From an uncultured Dorea sp. (GTDB taxonomy: Bacteria; Bacillota; Clostridia; Lachnospirales; Lachnospiraceae), in the NCBI GenBank assembly GCA_910584575.1, contig CAJUBG010000074.1, positions 1-15,789 on the forward strand: DNA of 15,789 nt, written 5' to 3'. The position numbers were made by a program, and so were the translations under genes. Numbering within the stretch: the stretch's first letter is position 1; each line of letters opens with the position of its first letter. Below, piece by piece: positions 1-7,715 of the stretch. The notes beneath the pieces were generated by a model, which worked only from the letters and a program-made list of their open reading frames with translations, searched no databases and was not told the DNA's origin.

Positions 1-2
1 CC

Positions 3-1757
3 ATTGCAAAGAGAATAGAATATCTGATTACAGAGTATAAGGTAAGGCCAGAAGAAATTCTGGTCATTACCTTTACAAAGTATGCGGCAAACGAGATGAA
101 GGACCGTTTCTGCCAGGTCATGGGGAATGTAAGGATGCCGGTGACGTTCGGAACCTTCCATGGAATCTATTATGGGATTTTGAAATGGGCGTACAGGCTG
201 AATCAGGGGAATCTGCTGACAGATATGGAGAGGGAAGCCTTACTCCGGCAGACTGCCGGACAGCTTGAATGGGAGCTTACAGGCGAGTCCGGAGACGAGA
301 GGGAGGCTTTAAAAGAGCTGGCCGCCGAGGTGGGAAACGTAAAAAATAACTGTCTTGATATCGAGGCTTATGAGTCAAAGCGTTACAAAACGTCTCTGTT
401 TCGGGAGTTGTACCGGCTCTATGAGAGCGAGAAGAAGAAGCTTAAAAAGATTGATTTTGAAGATATGTTAATCCTTTGTCGGGAATTATTTCTGAAAAGA
501 CCGGACATCCTAAAGAAATGGCAGGAGAAGTTCCGTTATATCCTTGTGGACGAATTCCAGGATGTAAACCAGGCGCAGTATGACGTGGTGCGTTTGCTTG
601 CCAAGCCCAAGGGCAACCTGTTTGTAGTGGGGGACGACGACCAGTCTATTTACGGGTTTCGGGGTGCAAAGCCGGGGATTATGCTTGATTTTGCAAAGGA
701 CTATCCCAAGGCTAGGCGGATTCTTTTGGATGTGAACTACCGTTCCACGGCTCATATTGTAAATGGCGCCCTTCGGGTGATCCGTCACAATGAGGAACGG
801 TATGACAAGAAAATCAGGGCGCAGAAGGGAAACGGCGACACCATTCATGTCCAGGAGGCCGCCAACCCGACGGCAGAGGGGGAGTATGTCCTTGAGAAGC
901 TGCGGGAATATAAGGGTAAGGGAATCCCTTACGGGGAAATGGCGGTATTGTACCGGACGAGCCTGGATGCAAGGGCCTTGACAGAAGCCCTGGCTAAAGG
1001 GCAGGTGCCCTTTGTTATGAAGGAAAGGATTGACAGCGTGTACGACCATTTTATCGGAAGGGATTTGATAAGCTACCTCCATCTGGCCCAGGAGGGGCTT
1101 GACCGTAAGTATCTCCTGCGGGTTGCAAACAGGCCCAAACGTTATCTTAGCCGTGACAGCATGGAGGGGCAGGTGAGCTTCGAGTCTATGCGGAATTTTT
1201 ACTGCGACAAGGCGTGGATGCTTGACCGGATCGACCAGTTGGAGTGGGATCTTAAGATGATGAAGGATAAGCCTCCCTATGCGGCAATCCAGTATATCCG
1301 CAAAGGGATGGGATATGACGGTTTCCTTAAGGAGTATGCAGACGGCAACCACATTTCCCTGGATGAGCTTAACGAGACTGCGGATGAGATTTGGCTAAGC
1401 GCCAGGGAATACCGGACGGTGAAGGAATGGTTTGACCATATAGAGAATTATAAAGCCGTGTTAAACGAGCAGAGGGACAAGGGGTGGAAGCAGACGAAGG
1501 ACGGCCAGGGGGTTTCGCTTCTGACCCTCCATGGCGCCAAGGGACTAGAGTATGAGCTGGTGTTCATCATTGGGGGAAATGAGGGAAGCATACCCTACCG
1601 GAAGGCGAAGCTTAACCAGGAAATCGAGGAGGAGAGGCGGATGTTTTACGTTGGGATGACCAGGGCGAAGACAAGGCTCATCATCAGTTATGTGAAAGAA
1701 AAAAACGGAAAAGCTCTCAGTCCTTCCCGTTTTATTGAAGAATTACTCCTCGTCTAG
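3..1757 (+). CDS. UvrD/PcrA-like superfamily 1 DNA helicase, 5' end outside the window
   Basis: An ATP-dependent SF1A helicase that would unwind DNA in repair or replication restart. The reading frame is open from base 3, well upstream of the first ATG at 96. The residues before that ATG include motif Ia (ITFTKYAANEM, visible residues 22-32), so the gene starts before the window and only the Walker A region is missing. Visible motifs in order: Walker B/motif II VDEFQD (about 182-187), motif III DDQSIYGFRG (about 212-221), motif IV NYRS (about 245), motif V TLHGAKGLE (508-516) and motif VI YVGMTRAKTRL (from 549). The visible part is 584 residues. With the missing N-terminus it would be about 610, shorter than PcrA/UvrD (about 720-740), so it is probably a UvrD-family paralogue and not PcrA itself. 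Its last 15 bases overlap the convergent DUF1292 gene. Confidence 0.93.
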   Translation: MAKRIEYLITEYKVRPEEILVITFTKYAANEMKDRFCQVMGNVRMPVTFGTFHGIYYGILKWAYRLNQGNLLTDMEREALLRQTAGQLEWELTGESGDEREALKELAAEVGNVKNNCLDIEAYESKRYKTSLFRELYRLYESEKKKLKKIDFEDMLILCRELFLKRPDILKKWQEKFRYILVDEFQDVNQAQYDVVRLLAKPKGNLFVVGDDDQSIYGFRGAKPGIMLDFAKDYPKARRILLDVNYRSTAHIVNGALRVIRHNEERYDKKIRAQKGNGDTIHVQEAANPTAEGEYVLEKLREYKGKGIPYGEMAVLYRTSLDARALTEALAKGQVPFVMKERIDSVYDHFIGRDLISYLHLAQEGLDRKYLLRVANRPKRYLSRDSMEGQVSFESMRNFYCDKAWMLDRIDQLEWDLKMMKDKPPYAAIQYIRKGMGYDGFLKEYADGNHISLDELNETADEIWLSAREYRTVKEWFDHIENYKAVLNEQRDKGWKQTKDGQGVSLLTLHGAKGLEYELVFIIGGNEGSIPYRKAKLNQEIEEERRMFYVGMTRAKTRLIISYVKEKNGKALSPSRFIEELLLV

Positions 1758-2030
1758 TTCTTCAAATTCCTGTGTGTCCATCCACTCGTCAAATGCATCC
1801 GCAGCAATCTCGTATTCTTCATCGTCTTCGATGTTCTCAAGTTCTGGCTCGCCCTCTGGCGTCTCCACGTAGCGGTAGAGGTAGACGTCGCCCTCCTCGG
1901 TGTTCCCGTCTTCGTCCATGGGGAGTAAAGCTATGTATTCTTTGTCAGCGGCCTCGAACAGAGTAAGGATCGCACATTTTACGACTTCGTCATTATCAAG
2001 TGTCAATTCAACTGTCATGTATTCATCCAT
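1743..2030 (-). CDS. DUF1292 family small acidic protein (YrzB-like)
   Basis: A 95-residue very acidic protein of the DUF1292 family, whose biochemical role is unknown. The sequence shows the family pattern: an N-terminal beta-rich part (MTVELTLDNDEVVKCAIL, then YIALLPMDEDG and VYLYRYV) followed by a Glu/Asp-rich tail ending EELDEE. I chose the ATG at 2030 over the one at 2072 because an AAAGGAG ribosome site (2046-2040) lies 9 bases before it, and the extra 14 residues do not resemble the family. A weak promoter-like pair on the minus strand (TTGCAT at 2091-2086, 17 bases, TACAGT at 2068-2063) could drive it. The stop codon lies inside the 3' end of the convergent helicase gene and no terminator separates them. 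Confidence 0.85.
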   Translation of the reverse strand: MDEYMTVELTLDNDEVVKCAILTLFEAADKEYIALLPMDEDGNTEEGDVYLYRYVETPEGEPELENIEDDEEYEIAADAFDEWMDTQEFEELDEE

Positions 2031-2111
2031 TGTATCCGTCTCCTTTGTTTTTAGATACTTTAACTGTACCAAAGGAAAGGAGAAAATGCAAGAAGGTTTT
2101 GAAAGTTACTA

Positions 2112-2140
2112 TTCACAGCCACATGAAAATGTTGTAGAAT
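2112..2140 (+). promoter_or_regulatory. Probable sigma-A promoter for the binding-protein gene
   Basis: TTCACA (2112-2117), a 17-base spacer and TAGAAT (2135-2140) sit about 40 bases before the start of the binding-protein gene, a position and spacing typical of housekeeping promoters. It lies in the divergent gap shared with the DUF1292 gene. The call rests on hexamer match only. Confidence 0.5.
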
Positions 2141-2182
2141 AATAGGGGGATATGCGAAAAAGGCGTAAGGAGGAATAGGATT

Positions 2183-3187
2183 ATGAGAAAAAGGAAAATG
2201 TCAGGGGTGTTGTTGATGCTCGTATGCATTTTCGTATTGTCCGCTTGTAAGAAGAACGTGGGAACGCCGGAGGATAACGCGGTGTCAGGCGTTTCCCAGG
2301 AGGAGACGCCTAAGGAGGAGGAAGATACATATGTGTTTGGTTTCTCAGGGATTGATATGGAGAACCCTTATTTTATAACATTGGAATCAGCAATCAGGGA
2401 GGTGGTTGAGAAGGAGGGCTATGAGCTTATTACAAAGGATCCGGCTTCGAGTCCCGAAGATCAGGAGGCGCAGATTAGGGAGATGATTCAGGAGGGAATC
2501 GATGGAATTTTCTTATGTCCCGTGGACTGGGAGGCCATTACACCGGCGCTTGACGCCTTGAAGGAGGCGAAGGTGAAGATTATCAATGTGGATACCCAGG
2601 TGAAGGAGATGGATTATGTGGACGCCTACATTGGCTCGAACAATGTGGAAGCAGGGTATATCTGCGGGGAGGATCTGATTGAGAGATGTCCGGAGGGAGG
2701 AAAGGTCGCGATTCTGGAATGTCCGACCCAGAATTCCATCAATGACCGTATCACAGGCTTTGAGGAGGCCATTGCCAAGGCGGAGAAGGGCTTTGAGGTG
2801 GTGGAGAGAGTGGACACCAACGGAGAGTTCGAGAAGGCTTTGGGGGCTGCAAAGGAGATTCTTGAAAAGCATCCGGACGTGTCGGCAATCATGTGCGGCA
2901 ACGACCAGCTTGCGGTTGCGGCGAAGACGGCGGTAAATCTTGCCGGCCTTAAGACGGTGGTTATCTATGGGGTGGATGGCTCGCCGGATATTAAGAAGGA
3001 ATTGAAGAAGGCGGACGGGCAGATTGCGGGGACGGCGGCCCAGTCACCGATTAATATTGGGAAGACGGCGGCAAGGACTGCGATTGATATGTTGAATGGG
3101 GAAGATTATGAGACAGAGATTTTTGAAGAAGTATTTATGATAGACAAGGACAATGTTGAGATGTACGGAGTGGACGGATGGCAGTAG
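2183..3187 (+). CDS. Sugar-type ABC substrate-binding lipoprotein (RbsB-like, Peripla_BP_4), no transporter beside it
   Basis: A 334-residue extracytoplasmic solute-binding protein of the periplasmic-binding-protein type I class (ribose/galactose/xylose type). The N-terminus is a lipoprotein signal: basic MRKRK, a hydrophobic stretch, then lipobox LSAC with the lipidated Cys at residue 22 and an acidic linker to about residue 48. By eye alignment to RbsB, several ligand-contact positions are kept: N61 with Y63/F64, D137, R189, N240, D265 and Q287. Thr138 stands where RbsB has Arg, so the exact sugar cannot be read off. Start: AAGGAGG at 2167-2173, 9 bases before ATG. No permease or ATPase gene lies within the window; the next gene, 60 bases on, is a GH13-like pseudoenzyme. 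It may feed a transporter encoded elsewhere or act as a sensor. Confidence 0.9.
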   Translation: MRKRKMSGVLLMLVCIFVLSACKKNVGTPEDNAVSGVSQEETPKEEEDTYVFGFSGIDMENPYFITLESAIREVVEKEGYELITKDPASSPEDQEAQIREMIQEGIDGIFLCPVDWEAITPALDALKEAKVKIINVDTQVKEMDYVDAYIGSNNVEAGYICGEDLIERCPEGGKVAILECPTQNSINDRITGFEEAIAKAEKGFEVVERVDTNGEFEKALGAAKEILEKHPDVSAIMCGNDQLAVAAKTAVNLAGLKTVVIYGVDGSPDIKKELKKADGQIAGTAAQSPINIGKTAARTAIDMLNGEDYETEIFEEVFMIDKDNVEMYGVDGWQ

Positions 3188-3247
3188 AGAGGCTGGTTTT
3201 ATAGCAATAGCTGTATGGTTCCAAAAGATAGCAGGAGGAGTTAAGGC

Positions 3248-5032
3248 ATGAAGGAGATACAGGGGCGACCCTTACCGTTAGGAACTACAATGATTGGAAA
3301 TATTGTGAATTTTTCTGTGGCTGTGCCTCAGGAGAAGGAGTGTCAGTTATTGATTTACCGCGCAGGGGCGAAGAAGCCGTGCGCAGTTTATGAGATGAAG
3401 CGTGAGCTTGGAGAGGTACGCTATCTTGCGTTGGAGGGGATAGAGCCATCGAAGTTTCAATATAATTACCGGATTGGGGGAGAGGTTGTAATCGACCCGT
3501 ATGTGAAGGCCATCGCCGGACGGGAAGTCTGGGGGCGTAAGCGTGACGTTAAGAAGCATGAGGTAAGAGGGATTCTGTATGATAAGGAGTATGACTGGGA
3601 GGGCGATATGCCGTTGTGCCTGCCCTATTACAGTGTGGTTGCGTACAGCCTTCATGTGCGGGGGTATACGAAGCACGCGTCCTCCAAGGTAAAGAGCAGG
3701 GGAACATTCCAGGGGGTAGTGGAGAAGCTGCCTTATCTTAAGGAGTTGGGGATTAATCAGATTCAGTGTATGCCTGTCTATGATTTCGAGGAGTGTATGA
3801 TGTACCGGAATTATTGGGGGTATGGTCCGGCATACTGGTTTGCGCCGAAAAGCTCTTATGCGAAGTCGAAGGACGGGGTGCGGGAATTAAAGGATATGGT
3901 TAAGGCATGCCATAAGGAGGGAATCGAGGTCGTACTTGAGATGCCGTTTACGGGGGAGGTCTCGAAACAGACGATGGAGGAATGTCTGAGATATTATATG
4001 ATTGAGTACCATATAGACGGGTTCATTCTGAATCCGCAGATTGCGCCCATGGAGGCTATCTATGCGGACCCGATTTTGAAAAAGACGAAGATCATGGTCC
4101 ACAAGATAGATTTTCAGACGGTTATGCGCCGCTTCCTGAAGGGCGACGAGGGAATGGTGGAGGGAGTCATGTACTGGCTTCGGCACATTTCCGAGAAAGA
4201 CGGGAGTTTTAACTGTATTACGAACCAGAATGGCTTTACCTTGAATGACCTGGTATCTTATGACCGGAAGCATAACGAGGCAAACGGGGAGAATAACCAG
4301 GACGGGCCTGAATATAATTATAGCTGGAACTGCGGGGCGGAAGGGCCCACCAGGAAGAAGTTGATTTCACAGCTTCGGGACAGCCAGATAAGGAATGCGT
4401 TCTTCTTGCTTCTGCTGGCCCAGGGGACGCCTTGTATCCTTGCGGGGGATGAATTTGGAAATACGCAGAAGGGGAACAACAATGTGTACTGCCAGGATAA
4501 TCCTGTGGGTTGGACGGATTGGAGCCGTCTGGAACAGAAGAAGGATCTCCATGATTTTGTAAAGCAGTTGATTGCCGTGAGGAAGAACCATCCGGTGTTC
4601 TGGCCGAAAAAAGAGATGTGCGGCCTTAACCAGGCGAGATGCGGCGTTCCGGATGTATCCTATCACGGGGAGAGCGCGTGGAGGGTTCCGTCGGAGGTGT
4701 TCAGCCGCCAGCTCGGCGTTTATTACAGCGGGATGGCAGCAGGCGGGGAGGATTGCTTTATCGCCTATAATATGCACTGGATTGAACATTCCTTTGCCCT
4801 TCCGGCTCTTCCAAGGAGAAAGAAGTGGTATAAGATTGCCTCCACAAAGGAGGGGGTCCTTGACAGAGCCGAGTGTCTTACGAACCAGAGGACAGTGGTT
4901 CTAAAGGAACGGATGATTATGGTGTTTGCAGGCAGGGAGGAAGATGGAGAAGAAGCAGACAGAAGCGGTGAAAAGAACAGGGCTGACGTCGTATCAGCTA
5001 AAGTGGATTGCAATTATAACGATGGTGATTGA
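3248..5032 (+). CDS. GH13/GlgX-pullulanase-like protein with all catalytic residues replaced (probable pseudoenzyme)
   Basis: A 594-residue protein with the architecture of glycogen-debranching or isoamylase-type GH13 enzymes: an N-terminal CBM48-like beta domain (about 10-95), a TIM-barrel region (about 125-450) and a C-terminal beta domain (to about 562). Family signatures are clear: GFTLNDLVSYDRKHNEANGE (329-348), the NYSWNCGAEG block (357-366) and PCILAGDEFGNTQKGNNNVY (395-414). The catalytic positions are not kept. Region II, usually GFRFD, reads GFILN (258-262), so Arg becomes Ile and the nucleophile Asp becomes Asn262. Region III, usually AEPWD, reads VHKID with His285 at the acid/base Glu position. 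Region IV His-Asp reads Gln327-Asn328. No signal peptide is visible, so it is cytosolic. Start: AGGAGG at 3233-3238. The last 30 or so residues are hydrophilic and overlap the TraX gene, so they may be a late extension. Hydrolase activity is unlikely; glycan binding or regulation is a guess. Confidence 0.88.
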   Translation: MKEIQGRPLPLGTTMIGNIVNFSVAVPQEKECQLLIYRAGAKKPCAVYEMKRELGEVRYLALEGIEPSKFQYNYRIGGEVVIDPYVKAIAGREVWGRKRDVKKHEVRGILYDKEYDWEGDMPLCLPYYSVVAYSLHVRGYTKHASSKVKSRGTFQGVVEKLPYLKELGINQIQCMPVYDFEECMMYRNYWGYGPAYWFAPKSSYAKSKDGVRELKDMVKACHKEGIEVVLEMPFTGEVSKQTMEECLRYYMIEYHIDGFILNPQIAPMEAIYADPILKKTKIMVHKIDFQTVMRRFLKGDEGMVEGVMYWLRHISEKDGSFNCITNQNGFTLNDLVSYDRKHNEANGENNQDGPEYNYSWNCGAEGPTRKKLISQLRDSQIRNAFFLLLLAQGTPCILAGDEFGNTQKGNNNVYCQDNPVGWTDWSRLEQKKDLHDFVKQLIAVRKNHPVFWPKKEMCGLNQARCGVPDVSYHGESAWRVPSEVFSRQLGVYYSGMAAGGEDCFIAYNMHWIEHSFALPALPRRKKWYKIASTKEGVLDRAECLTNQRTVVLKERMIMVFAGREEDGEEADRSGEKNRADVVSAKVDCNYNDGD

Positions 5033-5618
5033 CCATACGGGTGCGGTGCTGTTTCCGTATGTATGGACTTTCCGCTATGTGGGAAGGCTGGCGTTTCCGA
5101 TCTTCTGTTTTCTGTTGACGGAGGGGTTCAGGCATACCAGTGATATCCGGAGATATATGGTAAGGCTTGGCGGGTTTGCGCTTCTATCTGAGCTTCCCTA
5201 TGACCTTACTCTCCATGGCAGGCTTGTGGATTGGGAACACCAGAATGTATTTTTTACTCTCCTGTTGGGCGTAGGCATGATGTATATGCTTGAGAGAAGC
5301 AAGGAAATACCTCTTAAGGTGGTGGAGATTCTGATGGTGATGACGGCGGCGGATTTTCTGCGGACGGACTATGGGTTTAGGGGGATTATTCTGATTGCCG
5401 TGTTTTACCTGCTGCGTGAGAAGCTGTGGCTTAAGACGGTGTGCGGCGCTGTGTGGAATTTTCTGTGGAACGGCAGTATACAGGGATACGGTGCGCTGGC
5501 AATGATTCCAATCGCCATGTATAACGGGGAACGGGGCAGGAGAATGAAGTATTTCTTCTATGTGTTTTATCCGGCCCACCTGTTGGTTTTGTTTCTGGTG
5601 CATAAGTATTTTTATTGA
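4944..5618 (+). CDS. TraX family integral membrane protein
   Basis: A 224-residue multi-pass membrane protein of the TraX family. The founding member TraX of F plasmid N-acetylates pilin; chromosomal Firmicutes homologues are common and their substrate is unknown. The family hallmark is at the N-terminus: LKWIAIITMVIDHTG followed by YVGRLAFPIFCFLLTEG and then the ELPYDL segment. Further hydrophobic helices alternate with short basic loops. The start is uncertain: ATG at 4944 has GGGAGG only 3 bases before it, and an in-frame TTG at 4926 has no ribosome site. Either start lies inside the 3' end of the GH13-like gene, in a different frame, giving an overlap of 89 bases for the ATG and suggesting translational coupling. 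No transfer or pilin genes are nearby, so a conjugation role is not supported here. Confidence 0.85.
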   Translation: MEKKQTEAVKRTGLTSYQLKWIAIITMVIDHTGAVLFPYVWTFRYVGRLAFPIFCFLLTEGFRHTSDIRRYMVRLGGFALLSELPYDLTLHGRLVDWEHQNVFFTLLLGVGMMYMLERSKEIPLKVVEILMVMTAADFLRTDYGFRGIILIAVFYLLREKLWLKTVCGAVWNFLWNGSIQGYGALAMIPIAMYNGERGRRMKYFFYVFYPAHLLVLFLVHKYFY

Positions 5619-5639
5619 TTTTAAAGGAGAATGAATGGT

Positions 5640-6176
5640 ATGAAAGCATGGCAGCATTTCAGAACGATCAATCATCACAGGCTACTGGTTATGAAGGGGT
5701 GCTTTAAGGTGGGTCTGTACCGGCAGGGGCTTCTCCATGATCTGTCCAAGTATTCCCCTTCGGAGTTTTTGGTGGGATGCAAGTATTATCAGGGAACCAG
5801 GAGTCCCAATAATGCGGAACGGGAGGATATCGGGTATTCCAGGGCGTGGCTTCATCACAAGGGGAGGAACCGGCATCACTATGAATATTGGATTGATTAC
5901 AGTACGGATCCCAAGGAGGGGATTATCGGCATGAAGATGCCGGTCCGGTATGTGATTGAGATGTTTATTGACCGGATTGCGGCGGCCAAGACTTACCGAG
6001 GAAGTAAATATGTAGATTCTTATCCTTTGGAGTATTACGAGAAGGGGGCGGCGAGGCTTGGGCGGATGGTTCATCCGGAGACGGCGAAGCTTTTGCATTT
6101 CCTGCTTAAGATGCTGGCGAGGGATGGGGAGGAGGAGACGTTTCGGTATATTAGGGGGAAGGTTTTGAGGAAGTGA
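5640..6176 (+). CDS. DUF5662 family protein
   Basis: A 178-residue soluble protein matching the DUF5662 pattern: HFRTINHHRLLVM at the N-terminus, the GLLHDLSKYSPSEF segment with His33-Asp34, and a His-rich WLHHKGRNRHHYEYW segment with His72, His73, His79 and His80. The His/Asp spacing recalls an HD-type metal site, but this is my inference and no substrate is known. ATG 5640 is preferred to ATG 5631 because the AAAGGAG ribosome site ends at 5629, a usual 10 bases from 5640 but touching 5631. It follows the TraX gene by about 20 bases and is probably cotranscribed with it. Confidence 0.82.
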   Translation: MKAWQHFRTINHHRLLVMKGCFKVGLYRQGLLHDLSKYSPSEFLVGCKYYQGTRSPNNAEREDIGYSRAWLHHKGRNRHHYEYWIDYSTDPKEGIIGMKMPVRYVIEMFIDRIAAAKTYRGSKYVDSYPLEYYEKGAARLGRMVHPETAKLLHFLLKMLARDGEEETFRYIRGKVLRK

Positions 6177-6202
6177 GGTAAATAAAAGGGAGAACACAGA
6201 GA

Positions 6203-7027
6203 ATGAAAATCATTAACTTAATAGAGAACACCCCTGGCATCCCCAACTGCGGATACGAGCATGGTTTAAGCTTCTATATCGAAACAAAGAACCACAAACT
6301 TCTCCTGGACAGCGGCGCAACAGATTTATTCCTCCACAATGCTAAGATACTTGACATAGATTTAACGAAAGTTGATACCATGATTCTAAGCCATGGCCAC
6401 TACGACCATGGAGGGGGAATCCCTGCATTTTTAAGAATCAATCCGGATGCCCATATCTACATGAAGGATTCCTGCCGGGAAGATTACTACCATCTGAAAT
6501 CAGACGGTGTAAAATACATAGGCATTGATAAATCAATTCTCGAACAAAAGCAATGTATCCAGGTGCATGGAGATTTAGAGATTGACGACGAATTATTTTT
6601 ATTCACAGACATAACGCCCAGACGATATCCTGCAAAGGGGAATCTTGTCCTTAAAAAGAGGGTATCAGGAGAGTATATTCAGGATACATTCTGCCATGAG
6701 CAATCCCTTGTGATTACCCAAGAGGGTCAGAGGATCCTGTTGTCCGGATGTGCCCACAGCGGAATTCTGAATATTCTGGACCGGTATATAGAGATTTTCC
6801 ATTCAGAGCCAGATATGGTAATCAGCGGTTTTCATATGATGCAGGAGGAGCCATATTCTAAAGAAGAAGTTGAGAACATCAGGCAAATTGCCTATTATCT
6901 GGCTAAGATGAATACAATCTTTTATACAGGCCACTGTACAGGAATGGCTGCCTTTGACATTATGAAGGAGATTATGGGAGATAAGCTGCGGCTGATACAC
7001 AGCGGAGAGACGATTCTGGACGTTTAA
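6203..7027 (+). CDS. MBL-fold metallo-hydrolase (COG1237-like)
   Basis: A 274-residue metallo-beta-lactamase-fold protein. The dinuclear metal motif is complete: SHGHYDHGG gives His64, His66, Asp68 and His69, with further ligands His185 (CAHSG) and His244 (TGHCTG). The start NTPGIPNCGYEHGLSFYIE and the position of the DSGAT motif before the metal site match the COG1237 group, which contains proteins named after 7,8-dihydropterin-6-methyl-ribofuranosylaminobenzene 5'-phosphate synthase; the real substrate in bacteria is unproven. Start: AAAGGGAGA around 6187-6194, 8 bases before ATG. Its base and codon use is visibly more AT-rich (many AAA, ATT, TTA) than the genes on both sides, so it may be a separate acquisition. 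Confidence 0.88.
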   Translation: MKIINLIENTPGIPNCGYEHGLSFYIETKNHKLLLDSGATDLFLHNAKILDIDLTKVDTMILSHGHYDHGGGIPAFLRINPDAHIYMKDSCREDYYHLKSDGVKYIGIDKSILEQKQCIQVHGDLEIDDELFLFTDITPRRYPAKGNLVLKKRVSGEYIQDTFCHEQSLVITQEGQRILLSGCAHSGILNILDRYIEIFHSEPDMVISGFHMMQEEPYSKEEVENIRQIAYYLAKMNTIFYTGHCTGMAAFDIMKEIMGDKLRLIHSGETILDV

Positions 7028-7049
7028 GGCAGAGAGTAAGAGGTAATAT

Positions 7050-7715
7050 ATGGTAAGAGTGCGAAAAAATAAGAAAAATGCGGCCGCTATCTCCGTTATC
7101 GGAGGCGCCGACGGGCCAACCAGCATTTTTATCGCAGGAAAATCAAAGAAGAAAAGTGTCATAGAAAGAATACAGAGAAGGCGTTACTTAAGAAAGAAAA
7201 AGAAGGCGGCGGCTTCTATCCATGCGGGCACTCACACCTTTGAAGAAGTGGCGCTGTATTTAAAGAAAAAATACGGCGCGGTTGAGAAGCCGAGGGATAG
7301 TGTTTCCTATCAGGAGGAATATAATTGTGTAAAAGAATCTCTGATTTTGCGTTACAGGCCGAAATTGTTGGGAGAGCTTGCCGAGTTTCCGGATTTGAAG
7401 GGGAGGGATAAGGCTTCCATTCTGGAGTTTCTACGGCAGACAGAAGCCAGAAGTAAAGCGGCGCAGGCAATTTCAAACGAGCAGTTCCCATTGGATTTTC
7501 ATATTTACAGAATAAGTACCAAAAAGGGGATGATTGAGTTCTCAATGGAGAGAAGGTGGGGGCTGATTTCCTGCTCATACAGCGGAAAGAAGGAGGAAAT
7601 GAAGAAGCTTAACGCTATCTATAAAGATGTATATCTGTACTATGGAGTTTCCGAGGAGGATATCCGCAATCAGACGGAACGCTACCAGGAATTAGTGAGT
7701 GTTTTAGCGAATTAG
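7050..7715 (+). CDS. Lys/Arg-rich protein of unknown function with an N-terminal decarboxylase-beta-like GGADGPTSIF peptide
   Basis: A 221-residue protein I do not recognise as a whole. Residues 1-10 are basic, residues 14-30 read SVIGGADGPTSIFIAGK, and residues 31-55 are again very basic (KSKKK, RIQRRRYLRKKKK). The rest is a soluble mixed alpha/beta region with no membrane helices, containing a WGLISCSYSGKKEE stretch and a C-terminal YYGVSEEDIRNQTERYQEL. The GGADGPTSIF peptide resembles a conserved segment of the beta subunits of Na+-translocating decarboxylases (OadB/GcdB), which are multi-pass membrane proteins; here it stands alone. Start: AAGAGG at 7038-7043, 6 bases before ATG. The gene follows the MBL-fold gene by 22 bases and ends at a hairpin, so the two may share a transcript. 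Confidence is in its being a real gene. Confidence 0.75.
   Translation: MVRVRKNKKNAAAISVIGGADGPTSIFIAGKSKKKSVIERIQRRRYLRKKKKAAASIHAGTHTFEEVALYLKKKYGAVEKPRDSVSYQEEYNCVKESLILRYRPKLLGELAEFPDLKGRDKASILEFLRQTEARSKAAQAISNEQFPLDFHIYRISTKKGMIEFSMERRWGLISCSYSGKKEEMKKLNAIYKDVYLYYGVSEEDIRNQTERYQELVSVLAN

Noticed and set aside
510..1352. Long minus-strand open frame (280 codons) opposite the helicase
   Set aside because: It lies wholly opposite conserved helicase motifs, has no ribosome site or recognisable protein features, and is explained by the codon bias of the plus-strand gene.
4926..5618. TraX-family gene as evidence of a conjugative element
   Set aside because: No relaxase, coupling protein, pilin or type IV secretion gene is present, and chromosomal TraX homologues are common in Firmicutes.
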